Assembly (NCBI RefSeq): GCF_025567345.1
Contig: NZ_JAOQJS010000001.1
Span: 496,001-560,000, forward strand
Length of the DNA stretch: 64,000 bases
Reading direction: 5' to 3'
DNA from: Coprococcus ammoniilyticus
Lineage (GTDB): Bacteria; Bacillota; Clostridia; Lachnospirales; Lachnospiraceae
Position 1 is the first letter of the stretch, and each line of letters starts with the position of its first letter. The notes under the pieces were generated by a model, which was given only the letters and a program-made list of their open reading frames with translations, ran no database searches and was not told the origin of the DNA. Position numbers and translations under genes: made by a program. Positions 18,074 through 27,706 of the stretch are shown in pieces.

Positions 18074-18230
18074 ATACAACCCTCAAATCATAGTTTTATG
18101 CCACTAGTATGTACAGAGTCTGGCAGAAACATACACAGAAAATCTGAAAAAAGAGCTTCATCAGATATGTCAAGACATGGAAGCTGAAATAATAAAATAG
18201 AAGGAAACAGGTAGGATGTGTTTAAAGAAT

Positions 18231-18295
18231 AACGCCTGCTGGTTGTACCTAAGGAATATCGTATATTCCATGGATACAGCCAGCAGGCGTTTTTA
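18231..18295 (-). terminator. Long hairpin between OPT and Rpn genes
   Basis: AACGCCTGCTGG (18231-18242) pairs perfectly with CCAGCAGGCGTT (18280-18291), with an inner AAGGAATAT / ATATTCC pairing. Read leftward it can end transcription of the Rpn gene; read rightward it has five T residues after it. Confidence 0.6.
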
Positions 18296-18322
18296 CTTTA
18301 TGTGTTATTGTTATAAAATAGT

Positions 18323-19432
18323 TTATTTATTGAGGGCGGCAAGCTGTGCTTTTAAAGCCGCGATCTCAGAAATCATTGCGTTCTTCTCAGAAAGAACAGC
18401 CGCAATCTCGGCATCCTTTTCGGATATCAGAGAGTCTTTCTCGGATATTAGGGAGTCCTTTTCAGAGAGAGCCGCATCTTTTTCGGATATCAGGGAGTCC
18501 TTTTCAGACAGAGCCGCTACCGCTTCATCTCGTTCCTTTTGTAGTTCATCGATCATATAGTGAACTGTATTCTCATCTAACATTCGAAGTGCTTCTGAAA
18601 ACATGGTGATTACCTCCTCCGGATCATACATATATTCAGACATATCCTTACAGATAGCTTCCATCCATGGATAGTCAGATACCAGTGCAGCAAGGTCGTC
18701 AACCGACTGGGCAGTCAGTAATGACAGCCATGCATTTAATTCATTAATATCTTTAGCATACTTACTTTCACAGAAAACGTCAAGGGCAACCACATAGAAT
18801 TCCTGTAAAAGCTTCAGTTCGATTCCGGTATCAAAAACAGTTCTGCCGTGGTGCAGGTAGATATCGGATAATGCATCAGTCAGACATGCATCCGGACTTT
18901 TTTCATATATCACGATCGTGTAAACCGTTTTCAGATCCTTGTAGGTAAAGGCGTTTCCTTTCAGGCTTTTCACTCTTGTATACTGACGCAGCATGAGATC
19001 GGAGGAGTAGCAGGACATACGTTCTCCCGGGAAAGCGTATGGGATCTTCTGGATCTCGACATTTGCGATCGAGCCATCTTCTAACTGGACAAGGATATCC
19101 AGAAGCAGGAGCGAGGTGGACGGCAGCATGCTGTCTTCATTTGACAGGATGCACTGAACTGTTACCTTTGTGCCGATGATACTGCTGATCAGACTGGATA
19201 GCCGTTCCGGATAGATGTCCGGGTTGAACAGCTTCTTGAAAAATGGATCATAAGTTAAAGGCAGAGTTTTCTTACCCTCCATAAACCCCAGAAAGCGGTT
19301 CTTCCATTCTGGCGACATGTTCTGATAAGCAAAGTAGCTTCGCGGATGCTTCCGAAGCTCAGCGAGACATTCCTGTTCCGTGCGAGTAGGAAAGAGCTGG
19401 TGGATGGTGTTATTATTATTTTGGTTATACAT
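18323..19432 (-). CDS. Rpn-type PD-(D/E)XK nuclease / transposase-like protein with a heptad-repeat tail
   Basis: 369 residues. The nuclease core shows LTYDPFFKKLF near residue 58 and DILVQLEDGSIANVEIQK (about 113-130) with the D...E-x-Q/K pattern. This is the Rpn (recombination-promoting nuclease) family. The C-terminus is a long charged helix made of SEKDSLI-type seven-residue units that would form a coiled coil. The underlying DNA is a near-perfect tandem repeat, so copy number could vary. A GAGG site precedes the start. It is a single gene, probably of mobile origin. Confidence 0.85.
   Translation of the reverse strand: MYNQNNNNTIHQLFPTRTEQECLAELRKHPRSYFAYQNMSPEWKNRFLGFMEGKKTLPLTYDPFFKKLFNPDIYPERLSSLISSIIGTKVTVQCILSNEDSMLPSTSLLLLDILVQLEDGSIANVEIQKIPYAFPGERMSCYSSDLMLRQYTRVKSLKGNAFTYKDLKTVYTIVIYEKSPDACLTDALSDIYLHHGRTVFDTGIELKLLQEFYVVALDVFCESKYAKDINELNAWLSLLTAQSVDDLAALVSDYPWMEAICKDMSEYMYDPEEVITMFSEALRMLDENTVHYMIDELQKERDEAVAALSEKDSLISEKDAALSEKDSLISEKDSLISEKDAEIAAVLSEKNAMISEIAALKAQLAALNK
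18405..18525. repeat. Tandem 21-bp-type repeats inside the Rpn gene
   Basis: Units reading TCGGATATCAGGGAGTCC and close variants recur about five times and encode SEKDSLI/SEKDAAL heptads. Loss or gain of units would keep the frame. Confidence 0.7.
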
Positions 19433-19661
19433 AGATTTTATTCCTCATGATTTCCGGCGCCTGTTTTGTCGACAGGAACAGCATAGCAGAAAAAAGAGGA
19501 AAAAGACTGCCAATGTAACAAATGGTATGTCTGGATGTAACTTTCGGTAATTTTTGCTGTTTATCCCCCCATAACCCAAGATTATATCAATGTTGTTGAG
19601 AGAAAAAAGGATCTATGCTACAATGGTGGCGTGAATTTTGAACGGACAGAAAGGCAACACT

Positions 19662-20387
19662 ATGTATAAATACTATTTATTTGACCTGGACGGCACAATA
19701 AGCCAGTCCGAGCCGGGCATTCTCAACTGCATCCGCTATGCTCTGGATGCAGCCGGACTGCCGGAGCCATCGGAGAAAGTGTTAAAGACATTTATCGGAC
19801 CATCGTTGTACGATTCCTTTACATCCAAATGTCATGTTGACCACGATCAGGCACTCTGGCTGGTAGCGAAGTACAGAGAACGATACAATGTGACAGGTCT
19901 ATATGAGACATCTATCTATGGTGGAATCCCAGAGACACTCAAAGCCTTAAAAGAAAGAGGCGCAAAGATTGGAGTGGCGACATCCAAGCCTACAGCACCG
20001 ACGGAAAAGATACTTGAGAAATTCGACCTTGCAAAGTATTTTGATGTTGTGGTAGGAAGCAACCCGGATGGAACCGGCTCGGACAAGCAGGTGCTGATCG
20101 CAGAGTGCCTGAAGCGGTTGAAGGAAGCCGATGCGGAAGGTACGGATATGCCACAGGCAGACCGGGAAGAGGCAGTCATGATGGACGATTCCAAGCCAGA
20201 GGTTAAGACACAGATACATGAAAAGGATGCCGTGATGATCGGTGACCGGATGTTTGACATTGATGGTGGACATGCCTGCGGAATTGATACGGTCGGTGTT
20301 CTGTATGGATATGGAAACCGTGAGGAATTTGAAAAAGCCGGCGCGGAATATATCATTAGCCGCCCGGAAGAGCTCCTGACATTGTAA
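19662..20387 (+). CDS. HAD-family hydrolase, phosphoglycolate-phosphatase type
   Basis: 241 residues from the ATG 8 bp after AAAGG; a TTG eight codons earlier is possible. HAD motif I is FDLDGTISQSEPG at the N-terminus, motif II is GVATSKPT (about 105), and motif IV is GDRMFDIDGG (about 200). A four-helix cap lies between motifs I and II, as in PGP/YqaB phosphatases. An insert of about 35 acidic residues (about 150-185) before motif IV is longer than usual. The substrate cannot be told from sequence. Confidence 0.88.
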   Translation: MYKYYLFDLDGTISQSEPGILNCIRYALDAAGLPEPSEKVLKTFIGPSLYDSFTSKCHVDHDQALWLVAKYRERYNVTGLYETSIYGGIPETLKALKERGAKIGVATSKPTAPTEKILEKFDLAKYFDVVVGSNPDGTGSDKQVLIAECLKRLKEADAEGTDMPQADREEAVMMDDSKPEVKTQIHEKDAVMIGDRMFDIDGGHACGIDTVGVLYGYGNREEFEKAGAEYIISRPEELLTL

Positions 20388-20432
20388 GGGAGATCAGACA
20401 GAGGCCCTTTTGATATTATAAGGAGACTTTTA

Positions 20433-20465
20433 ATGGGTATTCATAAGGATATTAAGGGTATATAG
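20433..20465 (+). CDS. Possible 10-residue leader peptide upstream of licD
   Basis: MGIHKDIKGI, preceded by AAGGAG at ideal spacing and followed 43 bp later by the licD start. It could be a leader or a chance match. No attenuator was recognised after it. Confidence 0.2.
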   Translation: MGIHKDIKGI

Positions 20466-20507
20466 AAGGCAAATGCAGGCATATACCATAAAAGAGGAGA
20501 CGAAAAC

Positions 20508-21323
20508 GTGAGAAAATTATTGACGCTTGAGGATATCCATGAGCGTGAGAAAACAATGGTGTTCATGTTCCATGATCTGTGTGAGAAGCATGGGCTGCGG
20601 TATTATCTGTGCGGCGGCACGCTGCTTGGAGCAGTCAGACATCAGGATTTTATTCCGTGGGATGATGATATCGACATTCTGATGCCACGACCGGATTATG
20701 AGAGATTACAGGAAGTGATCAAAGAGCAGCCGTTTCTGCCGGAGCATAAGTTCCTGTCAACAAGCCTTGGCAATCTGGATGAGCCATATACGAAGCTTGC
20801 GGATACGAGGACAAGGCTGGACAAATATTATACGAAAGACAAATACGACATTTATCTATGGATGGATATTTTCCCGATGGACGGACTACCGGATGATGAT
20901 GCCGAGATTGAACGGATCTATAAAAAGGCACATTGGTATCGCCGCATCATCCAATATCTGAAGATGAAGACAGGGCGGGGCGGTAATCTGGTCAAGAAGA
21001 TCGTGAAGCCGATCCTGAAACCATTTGCGCATTTGATATGGGGCAAGAAGCGGACAGTGAAGAAGCTGATCCGGTTATGTACACAATATGATTTTGAATC
21101 ATGCAAATATGTTGGCGGCATTGCCTGTGGCTATGGTCCGCAGGAGAAGATGCCAAGGGAAGAATATGTAAAACCAATGAAAGTGACATTTGGCGGACGG
21201 GAGCTGATCGCACCGGGTTGTACCGATTACTATTTGACATCCCTTTACGGCGACTATATGAAGCTTCCGCCAGAAGAAGACCGGAAAGCTCACATTATCA
21301 AAATGTATCAGGTGGAAGAATAA
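20508..21323 (+). CDS. LicD-family phosphotransferase
   Basis: 271 residues; GTG start after AGAGGAG. The LicD signature GGTLLGAVRHQDFIPWDDDID lies at about 36-56 and supplies the metal-binding aspartates of the nucleotidyltransferase fold. LicD proteins attach phosphocholine or similar phospho-groups to surface glycans and teichoic acids. Its neighbours, an epimerase/dehydratase and a CDP-glycerol transferase on the same strand, support surface-polymer decoration. The exact group transferred is unknown. Confidence 0.9.
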   Translation: MRKLLTLEDIHEREKTMVFMFHDLCEKHGLRYYLCGGTLLGAVRHQDFIPWDDDIDILMPRPDYERLQEVIKEQPFLPEHKFLSTSLGNLDEPYTKLADTRTRLDKYYTKDKYDIYLWMDIFPMDGLPDDDAEIERIYKKAHWYRRIIQYLKMKTGRGGNLVKKIVKPILKPFAHLIWGKKRTVKKLIRLCTQYDFESCKYVGGIACGYGPQEKMPREEYVKPMKVTFGGRELIAPGCTDYYLTSLYGDYMKLPPEEDRKAHIIKMYQVEE

Positions 21324-21427
21324 TAGATATTTGCACAGCGGGCATAGCAATATGCCGAAAGTGCTTTCCATGACAGGATAACAATTCGTACAGATATTTA
21401 GAAAAAATATTGCAGGAGGAAATAATA

Positions 21428-22516
21428 ATGAAAGATAAGATTTTAGAAGAGGACCTGTTGTATATTGCAAATGCAGGTGGAGATTATGAGAAATTATACG
21501 GCAAATCCATCCTGATCACAGGAGCAACCGGACTGGTTGGTTCACAGATCGTAAAGGCACTGCTTAAGATGAACGAAGTAAAGAATGCTGATATCACGAT
21601 CTATGCATTTGTCAGAAATGCAGAAAAGGCAGACAAGATCTATGATGAATTTGCAAAGGATAAGCTGGTGTATGTGATCGGCGATGTTGGAAATCCGGTT
21701 ACCGATGAGACTGTAACCCTGTCAAATGGCAAGAAGATCTCGGAAGTACAGATCAACTACATCATACATGCAGCAAGCCCTACAGCATCCAAGTTCTTTG
21801 TGGACTATCCGGTGGAGACGATCATGACTGCGGTAAATGGTACAAAGAATATGTTAGACCTTGGTAAGGAGAAGCAGTCCGAGGGTGTTGTATATATATC
21901 ATCGATGGAAGCATTTGGTGCACCGGATCCTGAAAAGCCATATGTAAAAGAAGATGATCTGGGATACATTGATATCCACAATCCAAGAAGCTGTTATCCG
22001 GAGGGCAAACGTCTCTGCGAATGTATGTGTTCTTCTTACGCAAGTGAGTATAAGCTGCCGGTTCGTATTGCAAGACTGTCACAGACATTTGGCGCAGGTA
22101 TCAGCTATGAAGAGAATCGTGTATTTGCACAGTTTGCAAAGGCTGCTATGAATAAGACGGATATTGTTCTGCACACAGCCGGAAAATCCGTTGGTAACTA
22201 CTGCTATACCAGAGATGCCGTTATGGGTATTCTGCTCCTTCTTGTAAAGGGAAATGATGGTGAAGCCTATACCGTAGCGCATCCGGAAGCACATATCACG
22301 ATCGGGGATATGGCAAAGATGGTTGCAGAGAAACTGGCAAATAATGAGATCAAGGTTGTATTTGACATACCGGAAAGCGCCATGACATTTGGCTATGCAC
22401 CGGATGTAAATATGCGCTTGAATTCAGATAAACTTCAGGCACTTGGCTGGAAGCCGGTGATCGGTCTGGAGGAAATGTATACCCGCATGATGAAGAGCAT
22501 GGAGTATACAAGATAA
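21428..22516 (+). CDS. NAD-dependent epimerase/dehydratase (extended SDR)
   Basis: 362 residues from the ATG placed after GCAGGAGG. The Rossmann motif GATGLVGSQIV is near residue 24, and the catalytic pair is in SCYPEGKRLCE (Y-x3-K). It belongs to the dTDP-glucose-dehydratase / UDP-glucuronate-decarboxylase-like extended SDR group, which alters nucleotide sugars. Its position between licD and the tagB/F-like gene suggests it makes the sugar used by that surface polymer. The substrate is not determined. Confidence 0.88.
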   Translation: MKDKILEEDLLYIANAGGDYEKLYGKSILITGATGLVGSQIVKALLKMNEVKNADITIYAFVRNAEKADKIYDEFAKDKLVYVIGDVGNPVTDETVTLSNGKKISEVQINYIIHAASPTASKFFVDYPVETIMTAVNGTKNMLDLGKEKQSEGVVYISSMEAFGAPDPEKPYVKEDDLGYIDIHNPRSCYPEGKRLCECMCSSYASEYKLPVRIARLSQTFGAGISYEENRVFAQFAKAAMNKTDIVLHTAGKSVGNYCYTRDAVMGILLLLVKGNDGEAYTVAHPEAHITIGDMAKMVAEKLANNEIKVVFDIPESAMTFGYAPDVNMRLNSDKLQALGWKPVIGLEEMYTRMMKSMEYTR

Positions 22517-22631
22517 AGATTGGAAGAAATAAGCAGAAATTGCTGCTGCAGGGGACGATCTGTTCTATGGTAGCAGCAGTTATTTGCATTACAGGAAAGT
22601 CTGGGATAAAGAAAACAGGAGGACGTGGCAG

Positions 22632-25391
22632 TTGGTAAACAGGATCGTAGTCGGAGCGGACAGCTTCAGTATACATGGAAAATTTGATGAGCAGGGGATG
22701 TTCCTTTTGATGGAAGAGGGCGATATCCTTTCAGATGAGGATTTTGCGCGTATCGTGACCTTTGTTGATGACCACAGGAACGGAGATATCTTTCTGTTGC
22801 CGAAGAAATACGGACCGAGTAGGAACGGCAAGAAGGGAATCATGTATGCACCGTTTTCCGCATATCGCGAGAAAGGAAAGCATGCGCCTTGGCTTGCGCA
22901 GAAGCTGGACAGAGATCAGGAATTTCATGGTGTCTATGAGCAGCTTACAAATGGTGTGATCTCTACGGAGATTTTAAGATTCCTGCACGGATTTACACCA
23001 TTCGGTATGGTGTTTAAGGGAAGCCTGTTAAATCAGTTGATGGAGATCGCAGATGCCGGAATACAGAGTAGTTCTGCCGGAATACAGAATGCCGGACAGG
23101 ATGCAAATGTGACATTCGGAAGCCCTGCGCATACATTGGAGGACGTTCTGGTAAAGGGATCATTTCCGGTATTAAAATGGCTGTTTGCGGTTCAGGCAAG
23201 AGCCTGTCTGGATGAGAAGCTCTATTATATCGATGGTGTTGACTATACTTTGAAAAACAGCTTTGAAGGGGATAAGACCTTTTTTGAAGGAATCTATGAC
23301 CGGGCATGGTATAAGGATACCGTTGATCAGTTGATCGAATGGTTAAAGGAAATGTCCATCCATCAGGAAACCCTGCAGATGCTTGTTATGCAGCATGCAC
23401 TGTTCATTGTAAAATATATGATCCAGGCAAATCTCGATAACCTGAACAAGCATTTATTTGAAGAGACCGACGGCGAGGCTTTTTTGTGGAGGCTTGGGGA
23501 AGTGCTCTCTTATATAGATGATTCGATCATTTGTGAGAATCAGGGATACCATGTGGATATGAAGAATGAAGACTGTCTGGTATGGGTATTGCTGATCTTA
23601 AAGTATAAGGACACCGGTCTGGAATTTGATTTTGCAGATGGCTGCTACAGCTATAATGATATCCAGATTGGAGAGCTTACGAAGCCGACGGCGGACATTC
23701 AGTTTATGGACAATAAAGATATGGAGGATCACACAGAGCTTACGATTGAAGGACGGTTATCGCCTATTCTTTTGATGAATGGAGCAGAGTTTGGTGTTCT
23801 GGTCGGTGACCGCTTCTATCCGGCAGAATATAATGAGCGGTATGCACATACAAAAGCATTTGGTATGTCGATCTTCAAGCTTCGGGCATTTACGATCCGG
23901 GTGGAGCTTCCATATGGACAGGAAACAGAACTGGCTTATGTAACAAGAGTCCGGGCGGATGTCTTTGAAAATGGTGAAACGATGGGAATGTCGGTAGAGG
24001 ATCTTCCGGTCACTCTGGAATTCGATTCTCATTTCAGCCGTTTGTGCGACCGTTTCCGTCACAGCTACTGGAAGATCAATAAGAAGCTGTATATGTATAA
24101 GACAGAAGCCAATATCATGAAGGTTGATCCGGTAAAGCATGGGAAGATCGCAGGCAGAGAACTGACGTTATGGCGGGATATGTTTGCAACCGGACAGAAG
24201 AAGGTTATTAAGTTTATCATTGTCCGGGCGTTCTTAAAGGCAAAGCCGGTTTTAAAGCATCGTCCGATCTGGCTCTTTTTTGATAAGATATATAAGGCGG
24301 GGGACTCCGCAGAATACATGTACAAATATGCAAGAAGCAAGAAGGATGGCATCAAATGCTATTATCTGGCAGATGGGGCATCGGAAGATTATGCACGTCT
24401 GGAACGCGAAGGTATGAAGCCGGTCAAACGGAGAAGCATCAAGCACCGGTATGCATTTTTGTATGCGGATATGGTGATCGTGTCAAACTCTACCGTCTAC
24501 GCATTTAATGATTTCGGTACGATCAATTCGGCACTGATCCGTGATCTGATGAACTTCCATGTAGCCTGTGTCCAGCATGGTATGTCTATCCAGAAGATTG
24601 CAGTTGCGCAGAACCGGTTGAGAGATAATACACGGTTGTATTTCTGTGCATCTAAATATGAGATTGAAAATCTGTCGAAGCCAATCTACGGCTATGAGGG
24701 TTATGATGCATTGAAGCTGACCGGAGTACCGCGTTATGATGGACTCATAAATGAAGATAAACGGCAGATCCTGTTATCCCCGACCTGGCGGATGCAGGCA
24801 GCAGTTCCGGTTACAAAGAATGAGGGTGTGAGCCGTGACTACAATCCACTTTTTAAGGAGACAACCTATTATCAGGTATATAACAGCCTTATTAATGATG
24901 AGCGTCTGATCGCTGCGGCAAAGAAATATAATTATAAGATCGTCTATGTACTTCATCCGATCGTCAGCCCGCAGATCGATGATTTTGATAAGAATCCTTC
25001 GGTAGAGATCATTCCGGCGGTTGCCGTTCATGGACATTCCGGTGTCAATTATGAGAAGGTGTTCCGGGAATCCAGTCTGATGGTTTCGGATTTCTCCGGC
25101 GTTCAGTTTGATTTCGCTTATATGCGTAAGCCGGTGGTCTACCTGCACCATCACGATATACCGAAGCATTATGAGGAAGGAACCTTCCACTATGATACGA
25201 TGGGATTTGGCGAGATCTGCGAGGACAACGACGAATTGATCGATGTTCTGATCTCTTATATGCAGAATAACTGCGAGATGAAACCGGAGTACCGCAGACG
25301 TGCCGATGATTTCTTCCGGTTTGACGACCATGACAACTGTGAACGGATCTATGATGTCATGATCGACTACCAGAAGACAAAGATTCATTAA
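22632..25391 (+). CDS. CDP-glycerol glycerophosphotransferase family protein (TagB/TagF-like)
   Basis: About 919 residues from a TTG that follows AGGAGG by 9 bp; the frame stays open upstream to 22584. The C-terminal half (about 530-915) is the TagB/F-type transferase, with VIVSNSTVYAFN, VACVQHGMSIQKIAVAQ and SDFSGVQFDFAYMRKPVVYL, the UDP/CDP-binding lobe. The N-terminal 500 residues have no recognised domain. This enzyme adds glycerol- or ribitol-phosphate-like units to cell-wall polymers at the inner membrane face. It closes the licD-epimerase cluster and overlaps the next, convergent gene by 4 bp. Confidence 0.88.
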   Translation: MVNRIVVGADSFSIHGKFDEQGMFLLMEEGDILSDEDFARIVTFVDDHRNGDIFLLPKKYGPSRNGKKGIMYAPFSAYREKGKHAPWLAQKLDRDQEFHGVYEQLTNGVISTEILRFLHGFTPFGMVFKGSLLNQLMEIADAGIQSSSAGIQNAGQDANVTFGSPAHTLEDVLVKGSFPVLKWLFAVQARACLDEKLYYIDGVDYTLKNSFEGDKTFFEGIYDRAWYKDTVDQLIEWLKEMSIHQETLQMLVMQHALFIVKYMIQANLDNLNKHLFEETDGEAFLWRLGEVLSYIDDSIICENQGYHVDMKNEDCLVWVLLILKYKDTGLEFDFADGCYSYNDIQIGELTKPTADIQFMDNKDMEDHTELTIEGRLSPILLMNGAEFGVLVGDRFYPAEYNERYAHTKAFGMSIFKLRAFTIRVELPYGQETELAYVTRVRADVFENGETMGMSVEDLPVTLEFDSHFSRLCDRFRHSYWKINKKLYMYKTEANIMKVDPVKHGKIAGRELTLWRDMFATGQKKVIKFIIVRAFLKAKPVLKHRPIWLFFDKIYKAGDSAEYMYKYARSKKDGIKCYYLADGASEDYARLEREGMKPVKRRSIKHRYAFLYADMVIVSNSTVYAFNDFGTINSALIRDLMNFHVACVQHGMSIQKIAVAQNRLRDNTRLYFCASKYEIENLSKPIYGYEGYDALKLTGVPRYDGLINEDKRQILLSPTWRMQAAVPVTKNEGVSRDYNPLFKETTYYQVYNSLINDERLIAAAKKYNYKIVYVLHPIVSPQIDDFDKNPSVEIIPAVAVHGHSGVNYEKVFRESSLMVSDFSGVQFDFAYMRKPVVYLHHHDIPKHYEEGTFHYDTMGFGEICEDNDELIDVLISYMQNNCEMKPEYRRRADDFFRFDDHDNCERIYDVMIDYQKTKIH

Positions 25392-26860
25392 GATATAGCT
25401 TTTTCTATAGCATCAACTATGATCTCCAGGGTTTTTAACCGGGCATATTTTTTATCGACTGATTCGATGATGTGCCATGGAGCATAGGTGGTGCTTGTTT
25501 TTTGCAGCATTTCATTGACGGCTGTTTCGTATTGATCCCATTTTTCACGGTTCCGCCAGTCCTCATCTGTGATCTTCCATTGTTTTTCCGGTGTATTCTG
25601 ACGCAGCGTGAATCGTTCAAGCTGGGTGTCTTTATCGATCTGTATCCAGAATTTGATGATCACAGCACCCCAGTCATACAGTTCTTTTTCAAATTCGTTG
25701 ATTTCGTTGTAAGCACGTTTCCAGTCATTTTCACTGCAAAATCCTTCGATCCGTTCTACCATGACTCTGCCATACCAGGTTCGGTCGAAGATAGCTACAT
25801 GACCGGAGCGTGGAAGCCTGGTGAAGAAACGCCAGAGGAAATGTCGGGATTTTTCATACGGAAGAGGACTTGCAATCGGAAATACTTCGTAACCGCGAGG
25901 ATCTAATGCTTCCGTTACACGCTTGATATTGCCGCCTTTTCCGGCAGCATCCCAACCTTCGTATGCAATGATGACAGGAATCTTTTTGTGGTAAATGCTG
26001 TTGTGCAGCTCTCGAAGTTTTTCCTGTAATTCTTTCAGACGTTTGGAATATTCTTCATCAGATACCGTCTTGTCCTGTAAAGAGATATCTGACAGCTTCG
26101 GCATGTCCATAAGAGGGAATACATTCTGCGGGATCGGAACTGCCAGTGAATGATTCTGTAGGGCAACATCGATTCCCTCGGTCAGGATTTCCAGAACCTG
26201 AAGCTCTGCCCATTTCTTGGAGCAGCCATCGATGATATACCATGGCGCGCGGGAAGAATCGGTAGCATCTAAGAATTTGTCAAAGATGTCCATGTATTTG
26301 TCATAATGTTTGTTCTGTGCCAGGTCGGTATCGGTCACTCTCCATTTGGTTGCAGGATCATCGGCAAGCGTCCGGATCCGTTTCTTCTGTTCTTTCTTCG
26401 AGATGTTCAGGAAGAATTTGACAACCAGATAGCCGTTATCGGTCAGCTGTCGTTCAAATCTCCGAACATTGGCAATTCGAAGCTCGTAGTCTTTTTTTGA
26501 CAATTCTTTGTGTGCGTATTCACGCGTAAGCTGATCCATCCAGCCGGAATCCATAAAGACAAAATTGCCGGCTTCCGGTATCTCTTTTACAAATCGCCAG
26601 AGAAATGGTTTCCGCCTGTCCTCTTCTCTGACCTTTTCCAGCGATGCAACCCGGTAAAAACGTGGATCGATATTGTTGATGATCCGTCCGACCAGACTGC
26701 CTTTGCCGGAAGTACCCCAGCCTTCTACCAGAACGATGACCGGAAGCTTGTGTTCCCGGACAGCCAGCGTCTGCGCCGCCAGCTTTTTCTGCAAAGCCTT
26801 TAACCGTGTATTCATTTCCTCGTCCGATGGCTTTTCCTTCATAATTCGATTATTCAACAT
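25388..26860 (-). CDS. pap: Polyphosphate:AMP phosphotransferase (tandem PPK2)
   Basis: 490 residues from the ATG 9 bp after GGGAG. Two PPK2 kinase domains stand in tandem (about 15-235 and 255-490), the class II PAP layout that makes ADP from AMP and polyphosphate. The second domain has canonical EGWDAAGKGGNIKRV and FDRTWYGRV motifs. The first is altered (EGWGTSGKGSLV, and MDSGWMDQL in place of FDRxWY), as in known PAPs where only the second domain is active. Single gene; the palindromic repeat begins 33 bp upstream of its start. Confidence 0.92.
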   Translation of the reverse strand: MLNNRIMKEKPSDEEMNTRLKALQKKLAAQTLAVREHKLPVIVLVEGWGTSGKGSLVGRIINNIDPRFYRVASLEKVREEDRRKPFLWRFVKEIPEAGNFVFMDSGWMDQLTREYAHKELSKKDYELRIANVRRFERQLTDNGYLVVKFFLNISKKEQKKRIRTLADDPATKWRVTDTDLAQNKHYDKYMDIFDKFLDATDSSRAPWYIIDGCSKKWAELQVLEILTEGIDVALQNHSLAVPIPQNVFPLMDMPKLSDISLQDKTVSDEEYSKRLKELQEKLRELHNSIYHKKIPVIIAYEGWDAAGKGGNIKRVTEALDPRGYEVFPIASPLPYEKSRHFLWRFFTRLPRSGHVAIFDRTWYGRVMVERIEGFCSENDWKRAYNEINEFEKELYDWGAVIIKFWIQIDKDTQLERFTLRQNTPEKQWKITDEDWRNREKWDQYETAVNEMLQKTSTTYAPWHIIESVDKKYARLKTLEIIVDAIEKAIS

Positions 26861-26892
26861 ACATAACACTCCCTGTGTAATAATGATCTGCT

Positions 26893-27092
26893 ATGCTGGG
26901 GATACCTTTAACATTACCAATCAGGGGATGCTTCCGCTCGTTTTCCCGCTGTGTAACTTCGAACTAACCTCGGATAAACCTCGGTAAGGTCTCAGTTAGG
27001 TCTGCAACGGTCCTTAGATGCCGCTAATGCGCCATCTAAGGACCGGCGACCTCAAATGCCCCTGTATTGGTAAGTTAAGGTATCCCCAGCAT
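26893..27092. repeat. Palindromic MITE-like element A (200 bp)
   Basis: Ends ATGCTGGGGATACCTT (left) and AAGGTATCCCCAGCAT (right) begin imperfect terminal inverted repeats of about 36 bp. Inside is a perfect 12-bp hairpin (GGTCCTTAGATG at 27009-27020, pairing with 27033-27044). No protein is encoded. It fills most of the gap between pap and the HTH gene. Confidence 0.75.
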
Positions 27093-27231
27093 ATTCACAT
27101 TATGATTATATTAAATAGTTATTTTTATTATTTTCCGGTTATATCATAAAGTCAATGGACAAAATGCATTAAATATCAAATCGAGAAGGACACGCATATA
27201 AAAAAATTTTTTAATGTGTTAACAAATTCTA

Positions 27232-27260
27232 TTGTCATGCCGACTGTTATATTGTAGAAT
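27232..27260 (+). promoter_or_regulatory. Promoter of the small HTH gene
   Basis: TTGTCA (27232-27237) and TAGAAT (27255-27260) are 17 bp apart. A hairpin in the leader (GCATTCTTT at 27332-27340 pairing with AAAGAATGC at 27350-27358) precedes the coding region. Confidence 0.55.
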
Positions 27261-27389
27261 ATACATGAGGTTAGGGTTGGATTCTTGTAGAATTTATTTT
27301 GTGCTGAATTTTGAAATAATATTGAAAGAAAGCATTCTTTTTTTTTCAGAAAGAATGCACATAGGAATGATACAGGAGGGACACAGACT

Positions 27390-27581
27390 ATGACATCAGG
27401 TGAAGAATTATTAGAATTAAGAAAGTCTACAGGAATGAACAGACGCGAATTTGCTGAGTATTTCGAGATACCGTATAGAACTGTACAGGACTGGGAACTT
27501 GGAAATAGAAGAATGCCATATTATCTTCTTCGTCTTATGGTTTACAAAGTAGACAAAGAAAATCTTGCAAAGCAGGACTGA
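27390..27581 (+). CDS. Small helix-turn-helix protein (XRE-like)
   Basis: 63 residues, nearly all one HTH: GEELLELRKSTGMNRREFAEYF, then IPYRTVQDWELGNRRMPYYLLRLM. This short form is frequent in Lachnospiraceae. A CAGGAGG site precedes the ATG. A strong terminator follows at 27627, so it is probably a separate unit from the SMC operon downstream. Confidence 0.85.
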   Translation: MTSGEELLELRKSTGMNRREFAEYFEIPYRTVQDWELGNRRMPYYLLRLMVYKVDKENLAKQD

Positions 27582-27626
27582 TTCAGGTAATTATTTTTTA
27601 AACAGATGATGGGCGAATAGGTATTG

Positions 27627-27662
27627 AAAAATCACGGGCATGTTATGTGTTCGTGATTTTTT
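27627..27662 (+). terminator. Rho-independent terminator after the HTH gene
   Basis: AAAAATCACG pairs with CGTGATTTTTT around a 16-base loop and ends in six T residues. Confidence 0.85.
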
Positions 27663-27706
27663 AAGAAAAACAGAAAATAAAGCACACAAAACAGGGAGTA
27701 GAAACA

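Noticed and set aside
18405..18525. Short tandem repeats considered as a CRISPR or iteron array
   Set aside because: They lie in frame in a protein gene and encode heptads; there are no unique spacers.
26861..27389. tRNA or other RNA gene in the pap-HTH gap
   Set aside because: The symmetry is that of terminal inverted repeats; no cloverleaf or TTCGAAT-type arm in the right order.
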